Assembly (NCBI GenBank): GCA_934726055.1
Contig: CAKVCZ010000013.1
Location: forward strand, 1-64,000
DNA length: 64,000 nt
Reading direction: 5' to 3'
Origin: an uncultured Candidatus Melainabacteria bacterium
GTDB lineage: Bacteria; Cyanobacteriota; Vampirovibrionia; Gastranaerophilales; Gastranaerophilaceae
The position numbers were made by a program, and so were the translations under genes. Every line of letters starts with the position of its first letter. Position 1 is the first letter of the stretch. The notes under the pieces are model-generated. The model worked only from the letters and a program-made list of their open reading frames with translations. It was not told where the DNA came from and made no database searches. Positions 15,781 to 25,069 of the stretch are shown in pieces.

Positions 15781-16875
15781 ATGAAGGAATTTTCAGTAGA
15801 AGAAATTTCACAAATAGTAGGCGGAATTTTAACAAAAGCAGAAGATGCAAAAATTCAAATGATAGCACCGCCATTATTATGCAGTGAAAACATGCTTGCT
15901 TTGGCATTAAGCGAAGAAGAAATTGCAAATTTAGCAAAAACAAAAGCAAAAGCTGCATTAGTACCATTGGGAGTAAGCTTTGACGCCTTAACTACTATTG
16001 AAGTTGAACGTCCAAGATTGGCTATGATGAAATTATTAACATTATTCTACGAAGAACCTCGTGTAAATGACGGTTATCACCAAACAGCCGTAATACATCC
16101 TGAAGCAAAAGTTGCAGATACAGCACAAATCGGTGCAAACGTAGTTATTTCAAAAGGAGCTGTAATTGGTGAACATACAAGAATTTTGCCAAACTCATAC
16201 ATAGGTAACAATGCAAAAATCGGCGACAACTGTTTCTTCCATGCCGGAGTAAACATCGGCGACAGAGTTGTTGTTGGTAACGATTGTATTCTACATCACG
16301 GAGTTTCATTAGGTGCAGACGGATTCAGTTTTGTAACAGAAAATCCTAACAACATTGAAAAAGCCAGAAATGACGGAGAAATAAAAGAAGAAAATGTTGA
16401 ACAAAAAATCTTCAAAATTCCTTCACTTGGCTCAGTTGTAATAGGAAATAACGTTGAAATCGGTGCAAATACAACAATTGACAGAGGAACAATTGAAAAC
16501 ACTGTTATTGGAGATGATACAAAGATTGACGATTTGGTTATGATTGGTCATAATTGTAGAGTCGGAAAAGGTTGTATGATTGTATCACAAGTTGGTATAG
16601 CAGGAAGTTGCGTTATAGGTGATAGAGTTGTAATCGCAGGTCAAGCAGGTTTGGCTGACCATATCAACATTGGAAATGACAGTATTGTTGCAGCAAAAGC
16701 AGGTGTAACAAAATCATTCCCTGAAAAATCAATCATCGTAGGTATTCCTGCAGTTCCAAGAAAAGAATTTATTAAACAATTAAAAACAATGAAAGATGCA
16801 GGCGATTTAATTGCTAAATTTAAAAAGTATGAACCAATGCTAAAAACATTCTTAGAAGACAGCGAAGAAGTATAA
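15781..16875 (+). CDS. lpxD: UDP-3-O-acylglucosamine N-acyltransferase
   Basis: LpxD adds the second acyl chain to UDP-3-O-acyl-glucosamine in lipid A synthesis. The N-terminal domain (about residues 1-100) binds the uridine. It is followed by a left-handed beta-helix of hexapeptide repeats ([47 protein letters not shown]) and a C-terminal helix. HAGVNIGDR and [11 protein letters not shown] carry the expected His residues. At 364 aa it is slightly long because of an acidic insert around residues 190-210. GGAG precedes the ATG. Confidence 0.95.
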   Translation: MKEFSVEEISQIVGGILTKAEDAKIQMIAPPLLCSENMLALALSEEEIANLAKTKAKAALVPLGVSFDALTTIEVERPRLAMMKLLTLFYEEPRVNDGYHQTAVIHPEAKVADTAQIGANVVISKGAVIGEHTRILPNSYIGNNAKIGDNCFFHAGVNIGDRVVVGNDCILHHGVSLGADGFSFVTENPNNIEKARNDGEIKEENVEQKIFKIPSLGSVVIGNNVEIGANTTIDRGTIENTVIGDDTKIDDLVMIGHNCRVGKGCMIVSQVGIAGSCVIGDRVVIAGQAGLADHINIGNDSIVAAKAGVTKSFPEKSIIVGIPAVPRKEFIKQLKTMKDAGDLIAKFKKYEPMLKTFLEDSEEV

Positions 16876-16879
16876 TAAA

Positions 16880-17695
16880 ATGGGTACAATAAAAAAAGAA
16901 ATTTCAATAACAGGCAACGGCTTAATGAAAAACAAAGAATGTCATGTTCTAATTAAGCCCTCAACTTCCGGTAAAATAAAATTTTATGTAAAAGACAGCA
17001 CAACACCGATAGTTGCAGATGTGGATCACGTAACATCTACAAGTCATTGTGTTTGTGTTGGTAATGGAAGCGAAGAACTAATGCTCATTGAACATTTTAT
17101 GGCAGCATGTGCATTCTGTAATATTCAATCAATTGATGTTTACACTTCAGAAGCCGAAATGCCTATTTTGGACGGAAGTTCTTTAGAATGGATAAACGCA
17201 TTCAAAAAAGCAGGTATTGAAAAAAGTAAAGAAATAAAATACACTCTTTTAGAACCTGTATCATACCTAAATGGAAAAACTCACGTAATAATTGTCCCTG
17301 ATGAAAAATTAAGAATTTCATACGGAGTAAATTATGACCATCCGGATTATAGACAACGTTGGGCAGAGTATGATACAAAAAATGATAAAGAAATTATCGA
17401 AGCAAGAACTTTTGGATTTTTAAAAGATTTGAAGAAATACCAATTCTTTGGATATGCAAAAGGAGTTACAGTAGAAAATACCGTAGGATTTAAGGATGAT
17501 GGCGGTTATACAACAGCTTTGAGAAGTGATAAAGAACCAATTAAACATAAAATTCTTGATATTATTGGAGATTTATATTTAACAGGAGTAAATCCTCTAC
17601 ATCTAAAGGCTCAAATTGTAGCAAAAGAGGCAGGACATGCTGTACACGTAAAAACAGCATTAAAATTAAGAGATAAACTTATCAAATGCGAGTAA
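16880..17695 (+). CDS. lpxC: UDP-3-O-acyl-N-acetylglucosamine deacetylase
   Basis: LpxC carries out the committed, zinc-dependent step of lipid A synthesis. IEHFMAACAF provides the first zinc His, and KHKILDIIGDLYLTG provides the second His and the Asp. MPILDGSS and ARTFGFLKD are also conserved. At 271 aa it is a stand-alone LpxC, not the LpxC-FabZ fusion found in some lineages, although fabZ follows directly. It starts 4 nt after lpxD. Confidence 0.95.
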   Translation: MGTIKKEISITGNGLMKNKECHVLIKPSTSGKIKFYVKDSTTPIVADVDHVTSTSHCVCVGNGSEELMLIEHFMAACAFCNIQSIDVYTSEAEMPILDGSSLEWINAFKKAGIEKSKEIKYTLLEPVSYLNGKTHVIIVPDEKLRISYGVNYDHPDYRQRWAEYDTKNDKEIIEARTFGFLKDLKKYQFFGYAKGVTVENTVGFKDDGGYTTALRSDKEPIKHKILDIIGDLYLTGVNPLHLKAQIVAKEAGHAVHVKTALKLRDKLIKCE

Positions 17696-17707
17696 GGAGA
17701 TTGCTAA

Positions 17708-18157
17708 ATGACAGATACAGAAAAAACAATACTTTCATACGATTCAGTACAAATATTAGATTTAATCCCTCATCGCTATCCATTCTTATTAGTAGATAGA
17801 ATTACTGAATGTGTAGCAGGAGAATATGCAGTAGGATATAAAAATTTAACATGGAATGAACCTTTTTTCCAAGGACATTTTCCAAATAACCCTGTAATGC
17901 CTGGGGTTTTACAAGTTGAAGCAATGGCACAATGCTCTGCACCAATTATTTTAACAATGGAAAAATATAAAGGTAAGTTAGCCTTATTTGCAGGAATGGA
18001 TAATGTAAGATTTAAAGGAATAGTTCGTCCGGGCGATAGACTTGATATGAGAATTGAATTATTAAAATTAAAAGGTCCTGTTGCCAAAAGTCATGGTGTT
18101 GGTACAGTGGACGGAAATGTTGTTGTAGAAGCAGATATGACAGTTTGTATAAAATAA
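17708..18157 (+). CDS. fabZ: 3-hydroxyacyl-ACP dehydratase
   Basis: FabZ dehydrates 3-hydroxyacyl-ACP in fatty acid elongation. The hot-dog fold signature is complete: LIPHRYPFLLVDRI, the catalytic His in GHFPNNPVMPGVLQ and the catalytic Glu in VEAMAQ. The 149-aa length is standard. It competes with lipid A synthesis for hydroxyacyl-ACP, and its place behind lpxC is common. lpxA, often next, is absent and the operon ends here. Confidence 0.96.
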   Translation: MTDTEKTILSYDSVQILDLIPHRYPFLLVDRITECVAGEYAVGYKNLTWNEPFFQGHFPNNPVMPGVLQVEAMAQCSAPIILTMEKYKGKLALFAGMDNVRFKGIVRPGDRLDMRIELLKLKGPVAKSHGVGTVDGNVVVEADMTVCIK

Positions 18158-18172
18158 ATTTTAATAAATAAC

Positions 18173-18213
18173 AAAAAAAGATGTTCTGATTGTGTTACCA
18201 GAACATCTTTTTT
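18173..18213. terminator. bidirectional terminator after fabZ
   Basis: AAAAAGATGTTCTG pairs with CAGAACATCTTTTT and has A and T runs on both sides. It can end the fabZ operon and any minus-strand transcript from 18486. Confidence 0.85.
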
Positions 18214-18237
18214 GTATCTTAATTATGTATAAGTATA

Positions 18238-18486
18238 TTACTTAATAATTTTACCATTTTCATTAAATCTGATTCTTTTTAAAACTTTTGTTATTTCAAA
18301 TTCACCATAATTCTCTAACTTACGAACTTCCTTTGTTGTTTCTTCGTATAAAATTATTTTGTCATTTTTATACAACGTTGTTGCTGTTATTTTGCCCAAA
18401 TTTTCTACTTCCATACGGTAAGTATTATCTAAACAACTTTTTATTTCTATATCTGAATCCTTATCCAAAATTCTCGTGCACCTCAA
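18238..18486 (-). CDS. small hypothetical protein (uncertain)
   Basis: This is an open frame of up to 82 codons with only TTG starts (18486, or L7 about 18 nt in). It reads as a lysine- and glutamate-rich beta-type peptide (RMEVENLGKITATTLYKND, then YEETTKEVRKL). GAGG occurs near either start. It is followed by the bidirectional terminator at 18173-18213, which supports transcription. I recognise no family. It could be a remnant of a longer gene. Confidence 0.35.
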   Translation of the reverse strand: MRCTRILDKDSDIEIKSCLDNTYRMEVENLGKITATTLYKNDKIILYEETTKEVRKLENYGEFEITKVLKRIRFNENGKIIK

Positions 18487-18558
18487 TTAACCAAATCTTA
18501 CTTTTTTATCTTACTACATTTGTAGCATTTTTGCAAGAAAAGTTCTTTTTTTGCATTG

Positions 18559-18607
18559 TTAAAAACTCCTGTTTAACAGATATACATTGCCAAACAAGAG
18601 TTTTTAA
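18559..18607 (-). terminator. terminator of miaB
   Basis: TTAAAAACTC-TGTTT pairs with AAACA-GAGTTTTTAA with one mismatch around a 17-nt loop, 22 nt past the miaB stop. Confidence 0.65.
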
Positions 18608-18629
18608 TATTTGTAATATTTTATATATT

Positions 18630-19949
18630 TTAAATTAATTCACCTCTTATATACCAAGTCTTTGCACCAGTAATTTTTACTTTTACAAATTCTCCTGTAA
18701 GATTTTTTTCACAAGGGATGTGAACTATTTTGTTGTTACGAGTTCTTCCGGTTATTATGTTTTGTCCTTTGTGATTTTCAAAATTTTCTATTAAAACATC
18801 CAATTCGCGACCTACAAATTTTTCATTCGAACGTAAGCAACATATCCTGTTTTGTTCATTTAATCGTGCAAGTCGTTCAGTTTTTACATCTTCATCCACA
18901 TACAAATCAACCCATTTTGCCGCAACTGTTTTCTCCCGTGGTGAATATGCAGCTGTATTAGAATAATCAAGGTTTAATTCGTCCATTGCAGTAAGAGTTT
19001 CTTTGAATTGTTCTTCTGTTTCGCCCGGAAATCCTGCAATAAAATCACTTGTTATTGTTACGTCAGGAACCATATCACGAACTTTTTTTGCTATTTTGAA
19101 ATAAGTTTCTCTATCATAGCGTCTGTTCATTTTCTTTAAAACTTCACTTGAACCTGATTGCATTGGGATGTGGAAATATTCACAAACCTTATCCAAATTT
19201 AATGCAGTTTCAATTAAATTATCCGTAATATCTGTCGGATACGATGTTACAAACCTTATCCAAAAATCACCTTCAATTGAGTTTAGTTCTGTTAATAGGT
19301 CTGCAAGACGATATTCTCTATCCTTAAAATCCTTACCATAACTATCTACATTTTGTCCCAATAATGTAATTTCTTTAAATCCTTGTGAAAGAGCATCTTT
19401 TGCTTCTTTGATAATAGTTTCCGGCAATCGTGAACGTTCTCGACCGCGTGTATATGGAACAATACAATATGTACAGAAATTATTACATCCTTCTGTAATT
19501 GGAATCCATGCATTGACACTTTTTACACGCTTAATTTCTATATCATTTTCTCCATAAGGAGTATCAGGACATTCACAAACTCTTGTTTCTCCATTTTCAA
19601 TACGTTTGATTAAATCTGGCAATTGATAAATATTGTGTGTACCTATTACTAAATCAACATAAGGAGCTCTCTTAAATATCTCCTTTTGCTTTTGTTGTGC
19701 AACACAACCACAAAAAGCTATTTTAATATTTTTTCCGCGTTTTTTCCATTGTCCCCATGTGCCAATCTCACTAAACGCTTTATCTTCACTCAATTGACGT
19801 ATTGAGCACGTGTTAATCATTAATAAATCTGCATCCTCAGGTTTTTTAGTTTCGTCATAACCAATACAAGATAACATACCTAACATTCTTTCGGTATCCG
19901 ACTTGTTCATTTGGCAACCCATTGTATCTATAAAAACTTTTTTATCCAT
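18630..19949 (-). CDS. miaB: tRNA-2-methylthio-N6-dimethylallyladenosine synthase
   Basis: MiaB is a radical SAM methylthiotransferase that modifies A37 of tRNAs reading U-starting codons; both tRNA-Phe and tRNA-Leu(UAA) in this window have A at that position. The N-terminal UPF0004 domain has three conserved cysteines (DTMGCQMN, INTCSIR, AFCGCVAQ). The radical SAM core has CNNFCTYC (Cx3Cx2C). A TRAM domain closes the 439-aa protein (about residues 375-439). It is a single gene with its own terminator. Confidence 0.95.
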   Translation of the reverse strand: MDKKVFIDTMGCQMNKSDTERMLGMLSCIGYDETKKPEDADLLMINTCSIRQLSEDKAFSEIGTWGQWKKRGKNIKIAFCGCVAQQKQKEIFKRAPYVDLVIGTHNIYQLPDLIKRIENGETRVCECPDTPYGENDIEIKRVKSVNAWIPITEGCNNFCTYCIVPYTRGRERSRLPETIIKEAKDALSQGFKEITLLGQNVDSYGKDFKDREYRLADLLTELNSIEGDFWIRFVTSYPTDITDNLIETALNLDKVCEYFHIPMQSGSSEVLKKMNRRYDRETYFKIAKKVRDMVPDVTITSDFIAGFPGETEEQFKETLTAMDELNLDYSNTAAYSPREKTVAAKWVDLYVDEDVKTERLARLNEQNRICCLRSNEKFVGRELDVLIENFENHKGQNIITGRTRNNKIVHIPCEKNLTGEFVKVKITGAKTWYIRGELI

Positions 19950-19992
19950 AATAAAATTTTAGCATAAACCAAAATTGTAGTATAATAAATTT

Positions 19993-20136
19993 ATGGATAA
20001 TAAGAAAAAAAAGAAAAAGAAATTTGTTATTGATACCAAAAACATGGGTATCAACATTGATAAAAATGAATATTACGAGATTATTTGCTCAAATTCTGCT
20101 CATCCCGAAGATTTTTATAAAAATAAAAAATATTAA
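19993..20136 (+). CDS. 47-aa basic peptide (uncertain)
   Basis: ATG 19993 to TAA 20136 encodes a lysine-rich N-terminus (MDNKKKKKKK) followed by FVIDTKNMGINIDKNEYYEI and a short tail. TATAAT (19981-19986) ends 6 nt before the ATG, which implies a leaderless mRNA. I recognise no family. It is divergent from miaB and convergent with the HAD gene, whose stop it overlaps by 4 nt. It could be chance. Confidence 0.35.
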   Translation: MDNKKKKKKKFVIDTKNMGINIDKNEYYEIICSNSAHPEDFYKNKKY

Positions 20137-20468
20137 TCCTTATACCAAGGTTTAAAAATTTGTAAATCTGATAAAAGTTGCTTAAAATCCCCCCTAAATT
20201 GTATGCAACGATCATCTATATATACCAATGCAATTTCTTTTTTGTCCGTAATATCGTTTATAAAGCTATCTAATTCGTTTTCTATTAACCACTTCGCTGC
20301 CTGCAATTTGTTTCTTGTTGTAAAAATTTTTACTTCGTATGCCTTTGATATTTCTTGTAAAAACTCCTTTGCACCATTTAAAATCGGAGGTATAAAATCT
20401 TTATTAAAATCTCCTTTATATTCGTTTAATACTCCATCTAAGTCAATTAATAGCGTTTTTTTTAACAT
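20133..20468 (-). CDS. small HAD-superfamily hydrolase
   Basis: The 111-aa protein has HAD motif I near the N-terminus (LLIDLDGVLNEY), a motif II Thr in FTTRNK, a conserved Lys in DKKEIALVYIDD and the motif IV acidic pair DD. This is a minimal HAD fold without a cap domain, so a phosphatase on a small or macromolecular phosphate is likely. The substrate is unknown. AAGGAT directly precedes the ATG. Confidence 0.7.
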   Translation of the reverse strand: MLKKTLLIDLDGVLNEYKGDFNKDFIPPILNGAKEFLQEISKAYEVKIFTTRNKLQAAKWLIENELDSFINDITDKKEIALVYIDDRCIQFRGDFKQLLSDLQIFKPWYKD

Positions 20469-20594
20469 ATCCTTTCCTTATACCGATATTTTATTTTATG
20501 TTATAAATGTTTTTTATTTTTTACAATTACCAATTTGGAATTCTCTTTAACTAAAATTAGAGTTTTTATTAAATTAAAAAGGCATGCAATTATA

Positions 20595-20675
20595 TATAAT
20601 GGTTAATAACCATTATATTATAGTTATTAACTATTAGAAATAGTTTGTTAAAAAATATATACTTGTTATTAGTAT
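20595..20675 (+). promoter_or_regulatory. twin operator palindromes over the XRE gene promoter
   Basis: Two 15-bp palindromes lie 21 bp apart (two helical turns): ATGGTTA-A-TAACCAT (20599-20613) and ATAGTTA-T-TAACTAT (20620-20634). The first overlaps a TATAAT -10 box (20595-20600). A weaker third one, ATACT-TGTTATT-AGTAT (20659-20675), covers the start codon. This is the classic layout for autorepression by the XRE protein encoded directly downstream. Confidence 0.6.
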
Positions 20676-20898
20676 GGAAAATAATTTTGAACTTGAAAAA
20701 AGATTTGGTGCAAAACTTGCTTACATAAGAAAAGCTAAAAAGCTTTCTCAGATGGGTTTGGCTGAAATGGTTGATATGAATTTTAATTATATCGGACAAA
20801 TCGAAAGAGGCGAAGCTAATGTTACAATAAAAACTATTAAATTATTGGCTAACGCTCTCGATGTCGATGCGAAAGATTTATTTAATTTTTCATTCTAA
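20674..20898 (+). CDS. XRE-family DNA-binding regulator
   Basis: The 74-aa protein is essentially one helix-turn-helix domain (about residues 11-65: KLAYIRKAKKLSQMGLAEM, IGQIERGEANVTIKTI). No ribosome site precedes the ATG. Two matched palindromes upstream suggest that it represses itself. It has no recognisable toxin partner or metabolic neighbour. Confidence 0.8.
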   Translation: MENNFELEKRFGAKLAYIRKAKKLSQMGLAEMVDMNFNYIGQIERGEANVTIKTIKLLANALDVDAKDLFNFSF

Positions 20899-20950
20899 TT
20901 CTCCATGCTAAATTTATATTTGAATTTGTTTTGTTTTAATATTTCTCTTG

Positions 20951-20983
20951 TTTAATTTCATTATTAATGATAATGAAATTAAA
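20951..20983. repeat. 14-bp perfect inverted repeat in a 327-bp gap
   Basis: TTTAATTTCATTAT (20951-20964) and its exact complement (20970-20983) flank a TAATG loop. No T run follows on either side, so this is not a classical terminator. It lies between two XRE genes and may be an operator or an RNA hairpin. The rest of the gap (20899-21225) is AT-rich and contains only a direct repeat GTGCTTAT (21176 and 21193) close to the next promoter. Confidence 0.5.
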
Positions 20984-21225
20984 GTTGTGCTTAGATACTG
21001 ATATAAAACTGCAAATTTTAATATTTTCTATTAATTTTACCACTTTTTTCAAAATATTTTTCATATATTTGCCTTTTTATTCATTATAGAAAAAATAATT
21101 TTACTTGTCCAGTCATTTATCAATATTTACAATCTTTTGTTTTTAATTAAAAAATAAAAAATTTATATCTAAATAGTGCTTATGTAGCAGTGGTGCTTAT
21201 AAAGTATAGTTCTTAGAATAAAAGA

Positions 21226-21441
21226 ATGTCAAGGATTCAAGATGAAACTTATAAAACAATTGGTAAAAATGTTAAAAAATACAGATTAAAAGCTAACCTT
21301 TCACAGGAAAAGCTATCTGAGATTTTGAATGTAAATTCTAAGTTTATAGGTCATGTAGAAAGATTTGAACGATATATCAGTTTGAAAAAACTTATTGAAA
21401 TCGCTGAATATTTTAATGTTCCTGTTAAAAATTTTTTTTGA
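21226..21441 (+). CDS. second XRE-family DNA-binding regulator
   Basis: The 71-aa helix-turn-helix protein (KNVKKYRLKANLSQEKLSEIL, SKFIGHVERFERYISLKKL) is a distant paralogue of the regulator at 20674. The normal Glu-Arg-Gly of the recognition turn is changed to ERFER. The ribosome site is weak. Its target is unknown. Confidence 0.7.
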   Translation: MSRIQDETYKTIGKNVKKYRLKANLSQEKLSEILNVNSKFIGHVERFERYISLKKLIEIAEYFNVPVKNFF

Positions 21442-21457
21442 ATAAAAGATAAGTTAT

Positions 21458-22312
21458 TTAATTCAATATAATTATCACAGAGCCAAAAATCATTATAAGT
21501 GTTCCTATGATTTTTTGTTTCATATCTGTTTCGTGGAAAAATCTATACCCAAACCATAAATTTACAAGAGTTGACAGTTGAAATAAAGCAAGTGCATATC
21601 CGACATTCATGTACTTGAATACAAAATTTGTACTTAATTGCATCGTTGCAAGCATAGAACATACAACTACAAATTTTGAAAAGTCCTCTTTTGATAGAAT
21701 TTTTAAAGGTTTTTTGAATATAAGTATTAATAATAATCCAAAAAATGCACCTGCCCAGCACCAAAGCATAAATGAAATTACCGGTGAAGACAGCAGGATA
21801 ACTTTTTTTAAAAATACTGCTTCAATTCCCATTAAAATAAGTGCAGCAAACCTTAATAAGATATCTTTGCGTTTTAATAATTGTAGTGAGAATCCTTCTG
21901 TTTGAGTTTCAAAAACAAACCAACTACCCCAAATTACTAAAACAACACCTAATATCCCTAATAAAGAAGGGATTTCGTGTAATACAATAATTGCAATTAT
22001 CATACCAACAACAGATTTATAAGAATTTATCGGGCCCAAAACTGATAATTCTCCTATTTGTAGAGCTTTTATTAAACATGCATTTCCAACTGAACATAAA
22101 AATCCGGCAGATAATGCAAAAATCCAAAATTCTTTTGGCAAAATTTGCCAATCTACTCTCATTGCAAATGGAATACAAAAAATACCCAAAAGAAAATAGG
22201 TATAAAAATTACATATTAAGGACGAATTCTTTTCACAAAATTTTTTTTGATAAACATTTGCTAAAGGGTTTGAAAAAATTCTTAAAATTAATGCAAAAAG
22301 TAGTTTAATCAT
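21458..22312 (-). CDS. DMT/EamA-family transporter
   Basis: The 284-aa protein has about ten hydrophobic segments and the two-fold repeat of the drug/metabolite transporter superfamily. Helix motifs such as IKALQIGELSVLGPINSYKSVVGMI and YMNVGYALALFQLSTLVNLWFGY are typical of EamA domains. The substrate is unknown; members export amino acids, nucleosides or drugs. It starts 2 nt after the radical SAM gene and probably exports or imports something linked to that enzyme. Confidence 0.85.
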   Translation of the reverse strand: MIKLLFALILRIFSNPLANVYQKKFCEKNSSLICNFYTYFLLGIFCIPFAMRVDWQILPKEFWIFALSAGFLCSVGNACLIKALQIGELSVLGPINSYKSVVGMIIAIIVLHEIPSLLGILGVVLVIWGSWFVFETQTEGFSLQLLKRKDILLRFAALILMGIEAVFLKKVILLSSPVISFMLWCWAGAFFGLLLILIFKKPLKILSKEDFSKFVVVCSMLATMQLSTNFVFKYMNVGYALALFQLSTLVNLWFGYRFFHETDMKQKIIGTLIMIFGSVIIILN

Positions 22313-22314
22313 GG

Positions 22315-23265
22315 TTATGACGCAATAAATATATTATTTTTAAGTCCAATAGAATTAATATATTCTTCTGTTATATTCAATGTTTGAGCTAGCGTAGGAT
22401 GAATAGAAATAAAATGCCTGTTTGTAGCAGCTATTAAATCTTTATTGTCTTGAAATAAATTTTTTATTTGTTTTTCTATTCTTAGCAAAATATTATGCCA
22501 AATTTGTGATTGCCAATTTGTTTCTTGAAGAAAAGTCGTTACATTATGCAAATAAATTTTATTTACATCCAATGTTAAAGCCCATTTTAAAAATTCAGGA
22601 ATATCAACAATATTTGATGGCATTGCCAAAAATTTTGGTGAGAGTTCTACTTTTTTGTTTTTGTACAAAGTCATAAAATTATTTAAAACTTTCTCAAAAT
22701 CTAAATTCATGTGTATTTTATATGATTGTTTATCAAAACCAAGCATTGAAACAGTAATTCTATCAAAGATTTCTTCTGCTTGTTTTAATCTTTCTTCACC
22801 TACACAAAGATTACTAATAGTTCCAATCCCCATTTTTGGATATTTTTTATGTAAATCTGAAAGCATATTAAAGGCATTTTCTTGAACAAGAACTTCTCCC
22901 CCAATAGCAACAATATTCTCAGGTTTATAATAATCTATAAGTTCTCTTAATCGTGCCAAATGTTCTTTCTCATTTGTCATTGGTTCTTTTGATTGATAGC
23001 AACAAACACAAGATGCCTGACAAGTATTTGATGTTTCATAGTGGATGTATTTTAAATTTATTTCATCATCTTCTTTTTGTTCAACAGATTTAAACAAAGA
23101 ACATTCACATAAAATTTTTGCATTTTTAATTTTTTCAAATATATCTTTGTCAAAAATATTACCTATAAATGTATGTGAAACAGTTAAACAACAAGGATAA
23201 ACATCTCCATTATAGCAAATTTTTAATTTATGATAATGACAAACTCTGGTTGTTTTTTCGGTCAT
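22315..23265 (-). CDS. radical SAM protein with N-terminal SPASM-like domain
   Basis: The 316-aa protein has the radical SAM cluster motif at Cys82, Cys86 and Cys89 (CQASCVCC), followed by a GGEVL block and TIM-barrel-like strands. Before it, residues 9-55 read like a SPASM auxiliary-cluster domain (CYNGDVYPCC, GNIFD, CEC). Known SPASM domains normally follow the core, so the order here is reversed. The product is unknown; candidates are peptide maturation or activation of another enzyme. I found no precursor peptide adjacent. It lies between typA and the DMT transporter on one transcript. Confidence 0.75.
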   Translation of the reverse strand: MTEKTTRVCHYHKLKICYNGDVYPCCLTVSHTFIGNIFDKDIFEKIKNAKILCECSLFKSVEQKEDDEINLKYIHYETSNTCQASCVCCYQSKEPMTNEKEHLARLRELIDYYKPENIVAIGGEVLVQENAFNMLSDLHKKYPKMGIGTISNLCVGEERLKQAEEIFDRITVSMLGFDKQSYKIHMNLDFEKVLNNFMTLYKNKKVELSPKFLAMPSNIVDIPEFLKWALTLDVNKIYLHNVTTFLQETNWQSQIWHNILLRIEKQIKNLFQDNKDLIAATNRHFISIHPTLAQTLNITEEYINSIGLKNNIFIAS

Positions 23266-23275
23266 TTTACACCTT

Positions 23276-25069
23276 TTAGTTAAATCTTGTACGAGTTAAA
23301 TCAGCTTTACGCATTCTTACAGATTCAGGTGTGATTTCTGCCAATTCATCATCTGCAATGTAATCTAAAGCTTCTTCCAAAGATAATATTTTAGGAGCTT
23401 TCAAGGTAACCATAACATCTGCAGTTGACGTACGCATATTTGTTAATTTTTTAGTTTTACAAACGTTTATTGCGACATCTTGTGCTCTATTACCTTCACC
23501 AACAATCATTCCCTTATAAACCTTTGTTTTTGGTGTAATAAAGAAGGTTCCTCTATCTTCAAATTGAGCCAGAGCATAAGGAACAGCTTCACCTTGTTCA
23601 AATGCAATTAGAGAACCCATTCTTTGCTTTGGAATATCGCCTGCAAGTACATCATACTTGTTAAATGTATGATACATAATACCTTCACCACGAGTTAATC
23701 TTATAAATTCACCTTTAAACCCTATTAAACCTCTTGCAGGAATCAAAAATTCCAATTTTGAACGGGTACCTGTTGACTGCATGTCAATCATTTGGGCTTT
23801 TCTGCCTGCCAAACGTTCAATGCATGTTCCGGTACATTCATCAGGAACGTCTAAAAATAAGTTTTCATAAGGTTCCATTTGAACTCCGTCAATAGTTTTA
23901 TAAATTACTTCAGGCTTAGAAACTTGGAATTCAAAACCTTCACGACGCATTGTTTCGATTAAAATACTTAAATGTAATTCGCCGCGACCTGAAACAACCC
24001 ATTTATCTGTGTTTTCAGTATCTTCTACACGCAAACTTACATTTTTTTCTAATTCATCATATAACCTTTTTCTCAATTGACGAGAAGTTACAAATTTACC
24101 TTCTTGACCTGCATAAGGGCTGTCATTTACAGAGAAATTCATTTGAAGAGTAGGTTCGTCAATGTGAATTAAAGGTAAAGCTTGAGGATTATCTAAAGAT
24201 GAAATTGTTTCACCAATTTGTACATCAGGAAATCCTGCAATACCTACAATATCACCTGCAAATGCTTCTTCTATTTCAACACGACCTAAATCGTGGAAAC
24301 CAAATAGTTTTGTAATTTTGCATCTTTGAATTGAACCATCAGCTTTTATTAAAGACAATGTTTCTTGAGATTTTAAATGACCGTTTTTAATTCTGCCAAT
24401 TGCAATTCTTCCGACATAATCGTTGTAATCCAAAGTAGTTACGTGGAATTGAAGATTAGCATCAGGATCGCCTTCAGGATGTTTAATATTTTCAATGATA
24501 CAATCCATTAAAGGTGCAATATTATCACTTTCATCTTCCAATTCTTTTTTTGCAAAACCTTGTAAAGAACTTGCATAAATTACAGGAAAATCAATTAAAT
24601 CTTCATTATCGGTTAATTCCGTAAATAAATCAAAAACCCTGTCTAGTGCTAAATTAGGCTCAGCAGCAGGTTTATCAATTTTATTTATAACAACAATAAT
24701 TCTTAAACCAAGTTCTAACGCTTTTTGAAGAACAAATCTTGTTTGAGGCATAGGACCTTCAGCTGCATCAACAATCAATAAAGCTCCATCAACCATTCCT
24801 AAAACACGTTCAACTTCACCACCAAAGTCTGCGTGGCCGGGAGTATCAACAACATTGATATGATAACCTTTGTAGTCAACTGATATATTTTTAGAAAGAA
24901 TAGTAATACCACGTTCTCTTTCTAAGTCATTTGAATCTAAAACACAAGCTTGGACTTGTTGGTTATCTCTAAAAACACCACTTTGCTTCAACATACAATC
25001 AACCATAGATGTTTTACCGTGGTCAACGTGGGCAATAATAGCAATATTGCGTAATTTTTCTATATCCAT
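23276..25069 (-). CDS. typA: ribosome-associated GTPase TypA/BipA
   Basis: TypA is a translational GTPase involved in 50S assembly and stress adaptation. G1 (AHVDHGKT), G2 (RERGITI), G3 (DTPGHADF) and G4 (NKID) are present. EF-G-like domains III and V and the TypA-specific C-terminal domain ([10 protein letters not shown]) follow. The start is taken at M18 of the longest open frame ([12 protein letters not shown]), which matches the family N-terminus and gives 597 aa. It is divergent from sdaAB. Confidence 0.95.
   Translation of the reverse strand: MDIEKLRNIAIIAHVDHGKTSMVDCMLKQSGVFRDNQQVQACVLDSNDLERERGITILSKNISVDYKGYHINVVDTPGHADFGGEVERVLGMVDGALLIVDAAEGPMPQTRFVLQKALELGLRIIVVINKIDKPAAEPNLALDRVFDLFTELTDNEDLIDFPVIYASSLQGFAKKELEDESDNIAPLMDCIIENIKHPEGDPDANLQFHVTTLDYNDYVGRIAIGRIKNGHLKSQETLSLIKADGSIQRCKITKLFGFHDLGRVEIEEAFAGDIVGIAGFPDVQIGETISSLDNPQALPLIHIDEPTLQMNFSVNDSPYAGQEGKFVTSRQLRKRLYDELEKNVSLRVEDTENTDKWVVSGRGELHLSILIETMRREGFEFQVSKPEVIYKTIDGVQMEPYENLFLDVPDECTGTCIERLAGRKAQMIDMQSTGTRSKLEFLIPARGLIGFKGEFIRLTRGEGIMYHTFNKYDVLAGDIPKQRMGSLIAFEQGEAVPYALAQFEDRGTFFITPKTKVYKGMIVGEGNRAQDVAINVCKTKKLTNMRTSTADVMVTLKAPKILSLEEALDYIADDELAEITPESVRMRKADLTRTRFN

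Noticed and set aside
15632..15967. Minus-strand frame across rfaE2/lpxD
   Set aside because: It is a Leu-rich shadow of two clear coding genes and has no signal of its own.
20674..21441. The two XRE genes as antitoxins
   Set aside because: Neither has an adjacent toxin-like frame; the first looks autoregulated by its own operators.
22315..23265. Ribosomally made peptide (RiPP) cluster around the radical SAM gene
   Set aside because: No short precursor-like frame with a leader and core was found adjacent; the gaps on both sides are only 2-10 nt.
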